The notes below the pieces were generated by a model. That model had not been told where the DNA came from and searched no databases. It saw nothing but the letters and a program-made list of their open reading frames with translations. From Parus major (lineage: Eukaryota > Chordata > Aves > Passeriformes > Paridae): DNA of 64,000 nucleotides. Position 1 is the stretch's first letter, and each line of letters starts with the position of its first letter. The stretch lies in the NCBI RefSeq assembly GCF_001522545.3, contig NC_031792.1, positions 900,050-964,049 of the forward strand. Direction: 5' to 3'. The translations under genes were made by a program, and so were the position numbers. Of this stretch, positions 1-25,300 are shown in pieces.

Positions 1-77
1 GAGCTTCCTCATGATAACCAATTTATATCTTGACTGTATCTGCTAAAAAGAAAGAGTTTGTTGTGTAATCTTATTAA

Positions 78-5494
<5,417 letters not shown>

Positions 5495-5690
5495 CGGCTG
5501 CTGGGACAACACGGGCCCCTGGGAGGAGTTGCTGTGAATAAACAGGATCAGTTCTAAGATTTCTACAGTTCTATATTTATACGATCATGTATACACATGT
5601 ACATTTTTATTATATAGGTAATGTGTGTATAGAAAGTCTGTAAACATACAAATTCATAAATAAAGTGTGTATATTATGCAGTGATTTGCT
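5495..5690 (+). terminator. RNF214: RNF214 3' UTR with two poly(A) signals
   Basis: A short AT-rich 3' UTR follows the stop. AATAAA occurs at 5537-5542 and again at 5659-5664; the second is followed within 10 bases by a GT-rich stretch, which makes it the likelier cleavage signal. The transcript would therefore end near 5680-5690, about 240 bases from the putative BACE1 poly(A) signal on the other strand. Confidence 0.75.
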
Positions 5691-5922
5691 GCAGCTCCTC
5701 ATTTCTTAGTGTGCACCCTTGCTGGCTTCTTCCAAATGAGCATCAGTGTTCCCTGCTTGCTGGGAACTGCCTCTTCCCACTTGGATCCCATCAGCTCCTT
5801 CCCTAGGGCCGTTCCTCATGACCTCACCACCCCCACATCCCTGCCAGTCATCACCTGGCTTTATCCCCCTCTTGCCAATGAACAAATTGCAGAAAAAGAG
5901 CCGATTTTTTGTGGTCATTTTT

Positions 5923-5928
5923 TTTAAT
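5923..5928 (-). terminator. BACE1: putative BACE1 poly(A) signal (ATTAAA)
   Basis: Read on the minus strand this is ATTAAA, the commonest variant signal. No AATAAA is found on the minus strand between here and the BACE1 stop codon. It would give a 3' UTR of about 2.5 kb. The true end could differ; only transcript data would fix it. Confidence 0.5.
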
Positions 5929-13820
<7,892 letters not shown>

Positions 13821-14052
13821 NNNNNNNNNNNNNNNNNNNNNNNNNNNNNNNNNNNNNNNNNNNNNNNNNNNNNNNNNNNNNNNNNNNNNNNNNNNNNNNN
13901 NNNNNNNNNNNNNNNNNNNNNNNNNNNNNNNNNNNNNNNNNNNNNNNNNNNNNNNNNNNNNNNNNNNNNNNNNNNNNNNNNNNNNNNNNNNNNNNNNNNN
14001 NNNNNNNNNNNNNNNNNNNNNNNNNNNNNNNNNNNNNNNNNNNNNNNNNNNN
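13821..14052. other. assembly gap (232 N)
   Basis: A run of unknown bases in extremely GC-rich sequence at the BACE1 5' end. It removes the BACE1 start codon and part of the shared promoter. The true length may differ from 232. If it is right, about 90 bases would be coding and the rest 5' UTR. Confidence 1.
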
Positions 14053-14174
14053 GCCCCGGCCCTGCCCGGTGCCCCCGGCCCTTTCCCGGGCCCCCTCTCC
14101 GTCCCCGTCCCGCTGCCCCGGCCCGTCCCTCCCCGCCGGGACGCGGCGGGATGCGCCGCGGGCGGTACCCACGC

Positions 14175-14188
14175 GTCACCATGACAAC
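14175..14188 (+). promoter_or_regulatory. RFX X-box motif
   Basis: gtcaccatgacaac fits the RFX consensus GTHNYYATRRNAAC at all fourteen positions: half sites GTCACC and GACAAC around an AT spacer. RFX2/RFX3 and FOXJ1 drive ciliary genes through such sites placed within a few hundred bases of the start site. Here it lies about 200 bases upstream of the probable CEP164 first-exon donor. A good half site (ggcaac) recurs near 14331-14336. Confidence 0.72.
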
Positions 14189-14243
14189 CGCAGCCCCCGG
14201 CGGCCCCGGCCCGGTGACATCATGCATCCTTCCTCCCCGGCGG

Positions 14244-14278
14244 CCAATGGGATGGCGAGCATCTCTCCGCCGGCCAAT
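14244..14278 (+). promoter_or_regulatory. pair of CCAAT boxes
   Basis: CCAAT at 14244-14248 and 14274-14278, each inside the ten-base word cggccaatgg, 30 bases apart. That spacing (about three helical turns) is typical of paired NF-Y sites in TATA-less promoters. Confidence 0.7.
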
Positions 14279-14329
14279 GGCGACCGGGGGCGGGCCCTGG
14301 CGGAGCGGCCGCCGCGGCTCCCGCGCTCC

Positions 14330-14376
14330 CGGCAACCGGCGGCACCCGCGGAACGGCGGACGCGGCCCGCGGCACG
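14330..14376 (+). other. CEP164: CEP164 non-coding exon 1 (3' end)
   Basis: A strong donor (cacg|gtgagcgg) at 14377 follows a GC-rich stretch. The first coding exon of CEP164 begins with an acceptor and 11 non-coding bases at 15798, so an untranslated exon upstream is required; this is the best donor in the CpG island. The 5' border is unknown and the start given is arbitrary. Confidence 0.5.
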
Positions 14377-14692
14377 GTGAGCGGCGGGCGGGGAGGGCCC
14401 CTCACCGCCACTGGGCCCGGGGAGTCTCCCTTCGGTGAGCGGAGGCTGCGGGGAGCGGCCCCGCGCCGCTCGGTTCCGGCCTCCCGCCCCCACGCGGGGT
14501 CTGCCGGCTCCTGGCCGCGCGTGTGTCGCCTGGGTGCTGTCGTGATAAGGGGAAAACGGCTTTTCCCCCCCATTTTAACAAATACCCTATTAACCAAAGC
14601 TGTTTGTCCTCCTTGCCAGCCGCGCTTTTTCCGTGGCTCCAGGCTGGCGCGGCTGCGGCTGCCCTGAGCCTTCGATCCTGCTTATATAGAGC

Positions 14693-15006
14693 TATAGAAT
14701 GGGTTTTTGAGTTGGAATGAACCTGAAAATCATCCAATTCTACCCCCTGCCATGGGCAGGGACACCTTCCACTATCCCAGCTTGCTCCAAGCCCCGTCCT
14801 ACCTGGCCTTTATCACTTCCAGGGATGGGGCAGCCATAGTTTCTCTGGGCACCCTGTGCCAGGGCCTTTCCACCCTCCCAGGGAAGAATTCTCTCTGCAG
14901 ATCTCACCTAAATACTCCTCTTTTAGTTTAAAGCCGTTCCCCCGTGTCCCCATCGATTATAGCTGCCCCTCAAGTACTGAAAGGTCGCGCTGAGGTCTCC
15001 CCATCA
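14693..15006 (-). mobile_element. CR1 LINE 3' fragment in CEP164 intron 1
   Basis: The plus strand reads as the reverse complement of a CR1 3' end: tatagaatggg, then gttggaatgaacctgaaaat, gccatgggcagggacacctt, ttccagggatggggcagcca and tagtttaaagccgttccccc. These blocks occur in the same order as in the avian CR1 consensus as I know it. The copy is diverged and truncated, hence old. Confidence 0.88.
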
Positions 15007-15797
15007 GTGGCGAGGCAGAGTCTCCAAGAGAGGAGAGAGCCCCTAATTCATCCCCCAGTGCTAACGCCAGGGATGGGAGACTGGGCTGGGATAGTTTGGG
15101 GAGTGGAAAATAGGAACAGAAGGCCCTGAGCGAGTTGCCCACATCCAAATACTCTAACTGGGGACATTGGGAGGGGGAGTGGTGCGAGCTCTGTGATGCT
15201 GGTTCGGTTTGGATGTCCTGAGAATATCTTTGCCTGGAAACTGCCAGGATTAGTTGCTGCTTCTGAGATGTTCTTTACATAAGAGTTATAAATACAGAGT
15301 GGGCTGAGGACACGGAGGTGGAGAGGGCAGTGATGGCCGTGTCACAGGTGGTGATCCTGCTCTGGGTGGTTATCACTGGGGCTACCTGGCAGGTACCACA
15401 ATCATGGGTCTCATGAAGAATGATTTCTGCACTGAGAATTTGGGCAGGTTAGGCTGAAACGTTTGACTGTGGCATTCAGCAATGCTTTGGGAAAGTTGCT
15501 AGCTTTCTCTTTCTTCTCTTTCTTCTCTTTCTTATTTCACCTTATTTTTTGCCTGGTTAAAAAATGCCTGAAGCATTTTTCCTGTAGAAACTGGAAGGCC
15601 TGGGGGATCTGATTAGGACTTTGTGCCACTTCAGCTCTGCTCCCTGTTTCCACAGGCCTTGGAAGTGTGTGTGGAAGCTCTTTGATTCGGTTTTGCTGTG
15701 TGTGCTGCAGTGGAAGGGCTCTGCCATGTGCTGGGGACAAGGAATTTTCTTTTCTGAGGGCAGTTGTGACTCTGTGCTGGTTCCTCCCCGCTGCCAG

Positions 15798-16315
15798 GTG
15801 TGGGATCCATGGCAGGAGCCGTGCGCATCGGGGACCAGCTCATTCTGGAAGAGGAATACAATGAATCCTACGTTCCTATGGAGCAAGGTGAGCGTGGCCC
15901 ATCTCCCCAGGAGCTGGGAGAAGGGATTCAGGCATGCAGGTGTATTCAGAAAACAGGAATTGGTTTCTGAAGTGGGTGGAGAGGTAGAATACACGGGATT
16001 TTAGTGTGAATTAAAAATTTCAATTGGATGTCACGTCCCGTGTCCCCAGCCTGGACGGGCTCTGCAGGCACACAGGAGTTTGGTGGTGGCTTTGGGCAGC
16101 TTTGTTTTGGGCTCAGGATTTCCCGGTGTGCCCACAGCAGTACCTGAGGAGGGTGGCTCTGGTGGGTGGAGCAACTTCCCAGATTCCTCTTCTGTTCCCC
16201 CAGAAATCCGGGATTTTGCGCCGACAATCGGGATTGACCCCGACAAGGAGTCGGAGCTGCTGTGGCTGGCCAGGGAGTGCCTGGTGACCCCAATGCCCCC
16301 GGAGTGGAAGGCCTG
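15798..16315 (+). CDS. CEP164: CEP164 start exon and second coding exon
   Basis: Exon 15798-15887 has 11 non-coding bases, then the ATG at 15809; the start context has T at -3 and G at +4. Exon 16204-16315 encodes [20 protein letters not shown] to PPEWKA, entering the WW domain with its first Trp. This N-terminal module is the TTBK2-binding part in mammals. Confidence 0.95.
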
Positions 16316-19300
16316 GTGAGAGCTCTGGGTGCTGGGGCATTCCCAGTGACAGGACAAGGGGAATGGCTTCCTGCTGGCACAGAATTGGGTTAGACGGGGG
16401 ATCAGGAGCTCAGGGCTTTTTGGGGTGGCAGAAGAAGGGGGAAAACTGCTTGGGAAGCTGGATATGAGCAGCTTGGGAGAACTGGGAGAATTTTTGGCCT
16501 CCTGGAGACATCACAGTCCTGTTCCCTGAGCTTCAGGTGCTCACACCATCTGCAAAGATGTTCTGGCCTGTACAGCTGTATTTTTAACGTGCTCTTTCAC
16601 CTTTTCCTGCTGATTTTGCCGTGCAGCCAAGATATTGCAGGTGGTGACATCTATTTCTTCAACTTTGAAAACGGGCTCTCCACGTGGGAGCACCCCTGTG
16701 ATGAGCACTACAAGCAGCTGGTGATCCGGGAGAGGGAGAAGCTGCTGGCACGGGGCAGCTTGAAGAAGGAAAAGAAGGAGAAAAAAGAGAAGAAGGAAAA
16801 GAAGGACAAGAAAGAGAAGAAGGAGAAGAAAGAGAAGAAGGACAAGAAGGAGAAGCAGTTCCTGAAGCAGCTGCCTGTGAGTAGGCAACTGCCTGCAGAG
16901 CTGCTGGGGAGGGCTGGGCAGACCAAGTGGCTTCAAGGACACAAAGTGCATTGTGAGCCCAAACCTGGGTGATGAGCAGCAGATCAGCTGGGCTGGAAAC
17001 ACTGAGTACAGAATCACCTTGAATTTTGCCTAGAAGACACTGTGTGGTGAACACACACTCTTGGTGTGTCTGGGAGGGGGAGGACTATTCAGGACCCATT
17101 CAGATGGGCATTTGGAAAGCAGAATGTGTGAGTGAATCATGCCCTGTTTCATTACCTGTCCCTTGTGTTGGTGCCTGCTGGGTGTGGGGTCCCTGAGCAG
17201 GGTTGCTCCCGCAGCCCCTGTTTCCTCCTTGTCCCGTTCCAAGGTCAGGGGTGCGAGCTGCACAGCTGTGCTGTCCTGCCAGTGACTTCCCTGTGCTTCT
17301 CCAGCCCCCAGGCTCCCAGCTGGCTCCCATCCAGCCTCCCCTGGGCACCCTCTCTCCTCTGCGTGGCCTCACCCCGTCTTCATCCATCGCCCTTCGTGGG
17401 TCCCTGAGCCTGGGGAATGTGGTGGACTCCAGCCTCATCCCCAAGGAAGGAACTCTGGTGAGGCTCCTCTTGCCTGGGAATGTGCCCTGGGTATTGCACT
17501 GCAAAGGGTCACAGGCGTGGGGACACTTAAATGACAGGATTTGTGATCTTCTGTCAGTTTTGAAATACTGTTTCATGTTAAAAAACTGTATTTCTTTTCT
17601 TCTTCTGTTTATAGGGAGCCCAGTGCTAAATTAGTGGTGAGCTTTCTTTTGCTGTATTTAGCAGACTGAAAGAATTGTTTCTTTAATAGTTGCAGAGGAA
17701 AAAAAGTGTTAAATTTTAGTAGAATTTGGTGTCCAAATGAAGCATGACAAACCATACAGATAATACAATTTAATATGAAACTATTTTCATGCTTCTCTGT
17801 TTGAGAATAAAATTAAAAGAGCTATTGTCCTGATGAATGTAAGGTTAACAACCACGTTAAAGTCTTTTTTTTATTTATATTAGAAAGTGACCTAGGGGAT
17901 CAATAAAACTTGTTAAATGGTGAGAAACTGATCCTTTAAAGGAAGGCAAAGCAAAATATTTACAAAACATAGACATAAACACTTTCAAAAATAAACAAAC
18001 ATGTTAAGTGGTAGGAAAGTGACCTCCCTCCCAGAACCCAGCAGCTGCCTCCTGTCTCCCCTCTCCTGTTCTCTGACCTCTCACTTCTCTTTCTTCTGGC
18101 CTCCACAGCCTGCAGAGATATCGAGGCCCACCAGCCGCACCAAGAATCTGCTGGATTTGATCTGTGAAGAGAAAAGTTCCTTGAACGCGGCAGTGCCAGA
18201 GAAATGGAGAAATGAAGAGGAAGACAGTGAAAATGAGGTATTTGTGTGCCCTGGCTGTTGCTGTGACCAGAGTGCTGAAGCCTCCTGAAACTCCCCTGGC
18301 TTTCATTTGTGCTCTCTTTTCTTTGTGCTGTTTGGTCCCCAAAAAGCATCTGATCCTATTTCCACATGGCATTCCCTATAAATGAACATCTGCCACGGTG
18401 TCATTCCAAGATAAATTGGCTGTAGGTGCATTGCCTTGGCTCTGCTGCCCAATTTCATTCCTGTGGCATTGCAGAGGTCTGAACTCAATTTTGGCCATTT
18501 ATTTATTTCTTTTTTTTTTTGTTTTTAATCCATCAGAGTTTCCCTGGGACCTCAGGACGGTTTAAAAATGTGTACCTGAATGTTGAAGCCCTGGCAGGCA
18601 GCTTTGACTTTGAGGTAGGACCACGGGGATGGGATGGGATGGGCAGGGCAGAGCAGCTGTGGCACTGCAGGGGATGAGGGTGCAGGAATGGTGCCAGAGG
18701 GATGAGTTTCCTGTGTCACATAGGAGCAGGAACAACCTGGAGCAGGGTGATGGAGAGGAAGGCACAGCAGCAGGGCTGTGAGAAGCCAGACGTGGCCCAC
18801 AGGGGACACTGGGGTGGGCGTTGAAGGGAAGTTTGTGCTTGGAGAGGTTGAGGTTTGGTGGCTGGGACTCGAGGAGACATCTCTGCACAGGCTGGAGCTT
18901 TGCTTCATCCTCAGACAGGAACAATGAAGGCAGGTAGGTGAAGCAGGGGGAAATCTGCTTTTCCCAGGAACTGCAGGGAAAGGGTCTGGGGTCAGAGGTG
19001 CCCCTGCCCTTGGTGTGGGAGGAAGGCTCCATGAGGAAGAGGCACTTCCCTTCTGCACGGCGTTTGTCAGGGCTGTGGAGGGAAGGCTCCTTGTCAGCTG
19101 AGGCTGCAGTGCTGGCCCTGGGGAGAGGAGAGGGGAACATCCCGTGGGAATTCTCTCGCACTGGCTTCCACGGGAATCTTCACGTGGGCTGCACGTGGCC
19201 GCCTTTCTGTGGCAACACAAAACCCGCTTTTCTTTCTTCTTGCCCTGCTGATAAATCCCGTGGCTGAGACACGGAGCATTCAGTGCACCCAGGGCCTTGT

Positions 19301-22300
19301 GCAGACGCTGTGCTTTCCCTGCGCTTCCTTAGCTGGGATCAGCCTTAAGATGACAAGGGCACAATGGGAAGTGCGTCGTAAGCAGCTCTGGTGATTTGGC
19401 CCGACTGTTTGTGCTGACATTAATCCTTTCTCACCGCTTTGAAAATCCTGTTCCAGTATCTGAAAGGCAAATTAATTTCTTTTAAAGTGTTTTAGAGTAT
19501 TTCCCTCATCCTTTTCACAGCACACGAAAATTAAGCTGTAAAGTACTTTGCTGGAGAACCTATTCACGGTGCTGGGCAGGATCTGCAAAGGCTTATGCTA
19601 AAGTGGATGTGACAAAGAGAGCCCTGACTCTCTCATCTCCAGACAACAAGCAGCCTGTGGGGGCTCAATTCCTCACTGAAATGTTAATGTGTGCAGGAAC
19701 AAAGAGCTGTCTTGGCATTTCAGTGCCGCGGGGATGGGGCTTGGGGAATCTATTATGGAATGGCAATTGCTGCCCAACAGCCAGGCTGTTAAGCCAGATG
19801 GGTGATAGCCTAGTCCTGATAAGACAGCAGTACCCCGACTGGAAAACAGAATTCTTTTGTAGTTCCATGAGATGGCAGTAGTAAAGCATTCCTAGGAGCG
19901 AGCCTCAGCCTGCTCCCGAGCCCTTCTCCAGCTTCCTTGGGAAACAGGAGGCAAGGGTTTGTGTAGCAAGTCCTAAGGGGGAAATCTCAGCAGTAATGGG
20001 TGAAATCATGAAAGAACTGCCTTCATGTAGCCCGTGGTCAGGGCTGAATGCCTGTATGCACAGGAAATAGGAGGCTTTAGGCACTTGCTGAGCCGGGGTG
20101 TTGGGTGGAGTGGAGGCAGCATCAGACACGGCTCGCAGGGAGCCCGGAGCTGGGGAGAGTCTGGAGGAGCAGGGAGTTCATGGAGCTGGCCTGCAGGAAA
20201 AGCAGCAGTGAAGCGTCCAACTGCTTGATGTTTGGGAATCTGGGTCTGTGAGCTCCCGAGCTCCCAGGAAAGCTGCTCAGCTGGAGAGCTCTCTGCTCTG
20301 GGGGTGGGTATGGGGGGTGCTGAGCTGTCCCAGGTGGGCGAGTACTTGGCTGGGGGGAATTCTGCAAGTGGCTGTGTCCCTCCAACTAGGAGAACAGCAA
20401 GGAGGAGCAGGAGGACCGTGGCAGCCCATCAGCTGCTGCTGCTGCTGCTGAAGCTGCTCCCCAGCCCCACGGGAGCCCTGAGGAGGAAGCTGCCAGCCTG
20501 GGAGAGGTGACAGTGGCTCCCTGGCATCCCTGTCCTGCTTGCACGGTGCCACCCAGGCTTTGCATGCAGTAGGCAGCTTCTGGTGTCGTGCTGTGTGTCT
20601 GCAGCTGCTTGGCTTGTTTCTGTTGTTGGTTAAAGTTTAATGCTGATCACTGGAAGTAATGATTTGATAGGCAGGAATTTCCCATCAGTTAGAGCCCCTG
20701 AGGGCAGGTAGAATGTTACAGCTTGTGAAAAGATCACCCCAAGCCAGTTATAACCCAGCTGACTTGTCCAGCTCTGAAATCCCTAGAAAATCTATAGTCT
20801 GTTGTTGCAGGAGGAAAAACCTCCCTCCTCCTTCAGCTGTGTGTGTGTGACTGGCACGGTTCCCTCTTTGCAGAGTTGCTTTTGTGATCATCAAGGTGTG
20901 ATGCTGACAAAAGGTTTGCCTGTAATTGCCATTAAAATAGGATTCTGCCAGCCAAAGAGATTATTCTGGGATATTTTAGTAGCTGAGGTGAACTTGCCTG
21001 GAGAGAAGTCCTTTTGTGTGCACACCATTGCTGGTGCATTGATATATTTTGGAGTGTGTGTGATTCTGTGTTCAAGCATCAGAATCCTGCTTGGCCTCAT
21101 TTGGGATATCCTGGACGCTGCCAGGTCTCCTGGTGGGATGTCCTCAGGAGAACTCCGGAGCAAGTTGTCCAAAAGGGGCAGAACTTCCCAGCCACCCTGA
21201 TCCCCATAAAGGGGAAGCACGAGGTGAATAAAGAAGTTCCCCTCGTTTCTCTGGGCCCTGCTGTCCCCAGGGGCTGGTTGGTGACTCTGGGGGCCTGTGC
21301 AGGACAGGGGCTGTGAGCTGTCAGTACCAGCACAGGGCAGGAGAGGCCCAGAGCTGCAGGGATTTTGGGAAGGGCCCAGAGTTGGACTCCTCTGTCCTCT
21401 CCATCCCGCTGGATGCTGGCCCGGCCCCAGGGAGGTCTGGCAGAGCAGTGACACACTCAGAACGTGCTGCAGCCCCGGGCTGGGAGCTGACAGCATTCCA
21501 GAGGCACTCTGATAAAAATACACCGCTAAAATATGCGCTCAGTGTACAGAACACGCCGTGCACAGGATGCAGGGAATGTTTGACAAGACACCGCGGCATT
21601 AATAAAACAGTGAGGAAGTGGGACGTGCGAGCAGGTCTGTTTGCATGCTGATGAGGGAGCCTTCTCCTGGCCATTCCCCTCTCCATGGGCAGTGTTGTGG
21701 CCTCCCCGCTGCTGGGAGAGGCAGTTGAACCTTTGGGTGACTAAGCTTTAATTTGGGGTTGTTTTTCCCCCATCTCTCAGCCTCCTCTGTTAGTCACGGG
21801 CTCTTTCTGAGCTCTGCCTCCAGTCAGTGCCCACCCTCCAGCCTGTCCCACTGCAAGGTGGGATGGTGATCCTGCCTGCTCTCCTCTGCTTGAAATGTCA
21901 GGCAGCAGTGAAATGTCCTGCCATGGTCTCTTACAAATTTCCATCTCTCACTGAACAGATCCAATGTGGGAGCATAAATGAGCCTGCTGTGGGGCACGCC
22001 GGGTGCTCTCAGGGGCTGGTGGCCTTGCACAGCCACTCTTATCCACTGAGACCCTGGGAATAAAAAAGCAACAGATCAAAAAAAGTCAGAGCCCAAGAAA
22101 TGAGTGAGATTATGTCAATGGAGTCCCTTGCCTTGGAACGGGACTGTGTGAAAAGAACTCAAACAGGTCTTGAAGTCACCCAAAGATTTGTGATCTTGCT
22201 GCTTGCTGTAGGAGAACCTGTGCTGTTCCTGACTCCTGCATCCCCCAGAGAGAATATTGGGTCAGTAATTGTGTTTGACTTGCTGCCTAGAAGGAGTCTT

Positions 22301-25300
22301 TAAAATCGAGACATCCTGAAGAAGGTCCAGAGTCTTCCTTGGATTCTGGTGCTGCGTGCCCTCCGTCTCCGGTTCACATCCTCCCTGGAGATGCTGACAG
22401 CAGCCTGTCTGCCCAGAACAAGGAGCAGGAGCTTGCTGGGGATGAAGCTGGGCACAAAGAAGACTCTGAGGTGGAAGGAGATGGCTCTGCAGCTGAGGAG
22501 CTGCCTCGTTCCGAGGGGGAGAGGAGCGCAGCAGGGCCGGACGTGGCCGGCTCTCCCGGGCAGCCCCGAGCCGCCTCTGCGGCTGCAGCAGGGGCTGGCA
22601 CAGATCAGCTGGCCAGCCTGGCTGCCACTGCTGACACCTTGTCCTGTGCAGAAAAGGTGCTGGAGGAAGAGAGGGAAGAAGCAGCAGCTGATTCAAAATC
22701 AGAGGACAGGCTGGGCGATGGCAAAGTAAGAGATCTGCCTGTGTGGTTTTGGTGTTGGCTGTTCCCATCATCTCCTCAGGCCCTGACTCGGGAAAGCTCT
22801 TGGAGCACTGCCTGGTTTTCTGTGAAGCCAGTCCAAGTGCTTTCCTGGTCAGCAGGGCAGCCATTCCCGGGGGGGGCACAAGTGCTCTGAATTCCCAGAT
22901 GGGCATCTCCAGGACGGAGCTGGGCAGTCGTTCCCTCCTGCACACGGCGAGCGCTGCCCAAAGCCAGCGCGTCTTTGGGGCCTGGGAGGAGGAGCAGCCT
23001 CAGCTCCCAGTGCTGCCGTCTGTCCTGGGCTGGTAATGAAGCTCACGCCGAGCCCAGCTGTCCGTGCTGCTTTGTTTCTCTCCTTCTGTTGTTTCTCTCA
23101 GCTTGCTCAGAGCTGGGCCAGACGTGTAAGGAGCTGCCTGGCGCCGCGTTCGCGGCTCCGCGCGAGGCGCGAGGTTGGAGCGGGAAGGACGGAGCCTCGG
23201 GGCTGCTTCTGGAACTGGGAGCGCAGAACCTTCCAGTCCTCCCGCTCTGGGAGGAGAACTGGCCACGCTGCAGGAGCAGGGGCTTGGGCTGAGTGTCACA
23301 GGCTGGCCTGGCCCCGCAGCTGGGCTGCCACACACGCGCTGTCCGCTCGTGTTCACTTCCAGAGTAGGAGCCGAGCCAGAACACGGGATCTGATGAACGA
23401 TCTCTCTCCAATCTGGCTGCCTTCCTGCTGATTTTGATGATTTCTCAAGTTCACTGATGCGTAATGTCTGTAAGAAATGATAAACTACAAAACCGAGCCT
23501 GGAAAGCGCGCTCTGTCCTGAGGAGCTGAGGGCGTCGCTTTCCCGAGCTCATCCGTGTGCTTTGTGCACCTGAGTTGTTGTGCTGAAGTCAGCAGGGCCA
23601 CAGGCTGTTCCCATCCAGCAGCTCCCTGCAGCTGCAAATGGAGTGCAGGAGCCCTCGCTGCACTTAGGCACAGCAAAGTGGAATTTTAAAGTGCTTTTAT
23701 GGCTCCAGTGCTGCGCTGCGTGGTGGGCTGGGAGCTCTGAGAGCTGCAGAGATCCTTGCAGATGGAGAGGAAGCAAGTGCCTTTTATCAGGGGTGTTTGA
23801 AGAGCACTTCTTTGCCCTCCCCATCCCCACCTCCTGCCCTCCTGTGAAGTGGTGTTTTGTGCTCGTCCTGTGGGCCACGCATCCTTGGTGTCTTCCCCAC
23901 GATGTTCAGTCACCTTTTCCTCCCCGAGAGAGGCCAGACTTGTTGCCAGTCGGAGTTGCCGTGTTGGGAATGCCCAGGTGGAGCTGCAGGGGTGGCACAT
24001 GTACAGTTAAATGTGTTTTTCCTCTCAGCTTTCAAAGGCATCCGGGGTCAGCAGCTGTGAGCAGGACTTGCCCGTCTCCAAGTGCTCCGACCACGAGGTG
24101 GTTCAGCCTGTGGTGAGTCACCAAAAGCTCCTTTTTCCCTGGCTGTGGGCTTTGTGTCCCTCTGGGATGGAGCAGTGGGTGCAGTGCTGCACAGCCAGCA
24201 GTGCCCCCTGCACCTCGCAGCCTGGGGCTGTGGGTGGGGTGATATCCCAGCAGAAGTAGGTCACGTAGAGCTGAGAGTGTACTTGGATAATTGCAAAAAG
24301 GCAAATAATGAGCACGGTAAGGATTGTGCTTTAGGGGCTCAGCCGAGGGGGGCCGTGGCTGGAGACCCCGCTGCGGAGGGTCCCGCAGGACAGCAGGGGG
24401 AGGGCGGCCCTGCCTCGGGGGGAGATGCCCATCAGCATCTCTTCATCTCCACGGGAAGCTGCCACTGCCATCTGCCAGTGGGAGCAGAGGCAGCGTGGCC
24501 AGCAAATGGCTGAGAATATCATTATTTACTGCCTTGGTACGAGCCCGTGCTGGCAAGTGGCCGTGCCTTGTGTGGGCACGCGTGTGGGGGCTGCCAGGAG
24601 CGGGGGGCGTCTCGGGGGGTCAATAACTTGTGGGGGCTGGCTGTGAGGAAAGAAGTCCCTGAAATGTGCAGCAGTAGCACACAGGGGAGCAGCAGGGGCT
24701 GGGGAAGATGTGCCCCCTTTGGATGTTCCACCCTCGGCTGCTAAGGTGGGTGGCACGGGAGGGAGTGACAGTGCCCTCCCTGTGTGGCACTGATGTCCCT
24801 TGGTCCCACAGGGAGGGGCCCAGTGAAGGGAAATGCTGCTGAGCTGCCCTGGGATGTTGGTCTCAGGATCTCTGGTTGCTCATCAGAGACTGATCCTTTC
24901 TGCTTTCTGTTTTTAGGGCTTGGGCTTCAAGAGCCAGCTTTCCGAGGAGGTTCTGGATGTGGGGACCGTGTCTCCTGATCTGGAAAGCAAGGTCAGTGCT
25001 GTGTGAGGGACTCAGGGGTGCTCTGTGAGCAGGCAGCTGGGGTGCTGTCACTGAAGGCTTTGCAGAGGTGAGCAGGGGTTATATGAAGTGCCAGGGCTCA
25101 GAGCAGCACCGCCAGTGCTTTGTTTTCTCTGCAGAGAGGAGGTGCAGGTGGCTACACAAAGAACATAAACCCTGAGCAGAGGTGGCTGGAGGGGTGTACA
25201 CAGGCAGGCTCCTGGGGGCTCTCCCTGCCCCAGGAGGAGAGCCAATAAATGGCTTTCCTGGGGAATGGAGGAAGTAGAGTCTATTTTCCTTTCTTCTTTT

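Larger units (their letters stand above)
14053..14376. promoter_or_regulatory. CpG-rich divergent promoter of BACE1 and CEP164
   Basis: The two genes are head-to-head, with BACE1 exon 1 ending in the gap and CEP164 exon 1 probably ending at 14376. The interval is very rich in C+G and CpG and has no TATA box. Recognisable sites are the X-box at 14175-14188, TGACATCA (CRE/AP-1-like) at 14215-14222 and two CCAAT boxes at 14244-14248 and 14274-14278, exactly 30 bases apart. TATA-less CpG-island bidirectional promoters with paired CCAAT boxes are a known class. Start sites are not determined. Confidence 0.7.

Noticed and set aside
16781..16858. Poly-lysine run considered as an assembly artefact
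   Set aside because: A lysine run follows the WW domain in human CEP164 too, and the exon stays in frame, so it is treated as real.
23101..23122. 22-base exon-like patch in CEP164 intron 8 between tttctctcag and gtgtaagg
   Set aside because: Would shift the reading frame and has no counterpart in the protein.
25135..25181. Exon-like patch in CEP164 intron 10 after ttttctctgcag
   Set aside because: 47 bases with a poor donor (gtggct), would shift the frame, and resembles nothing in CEP164.
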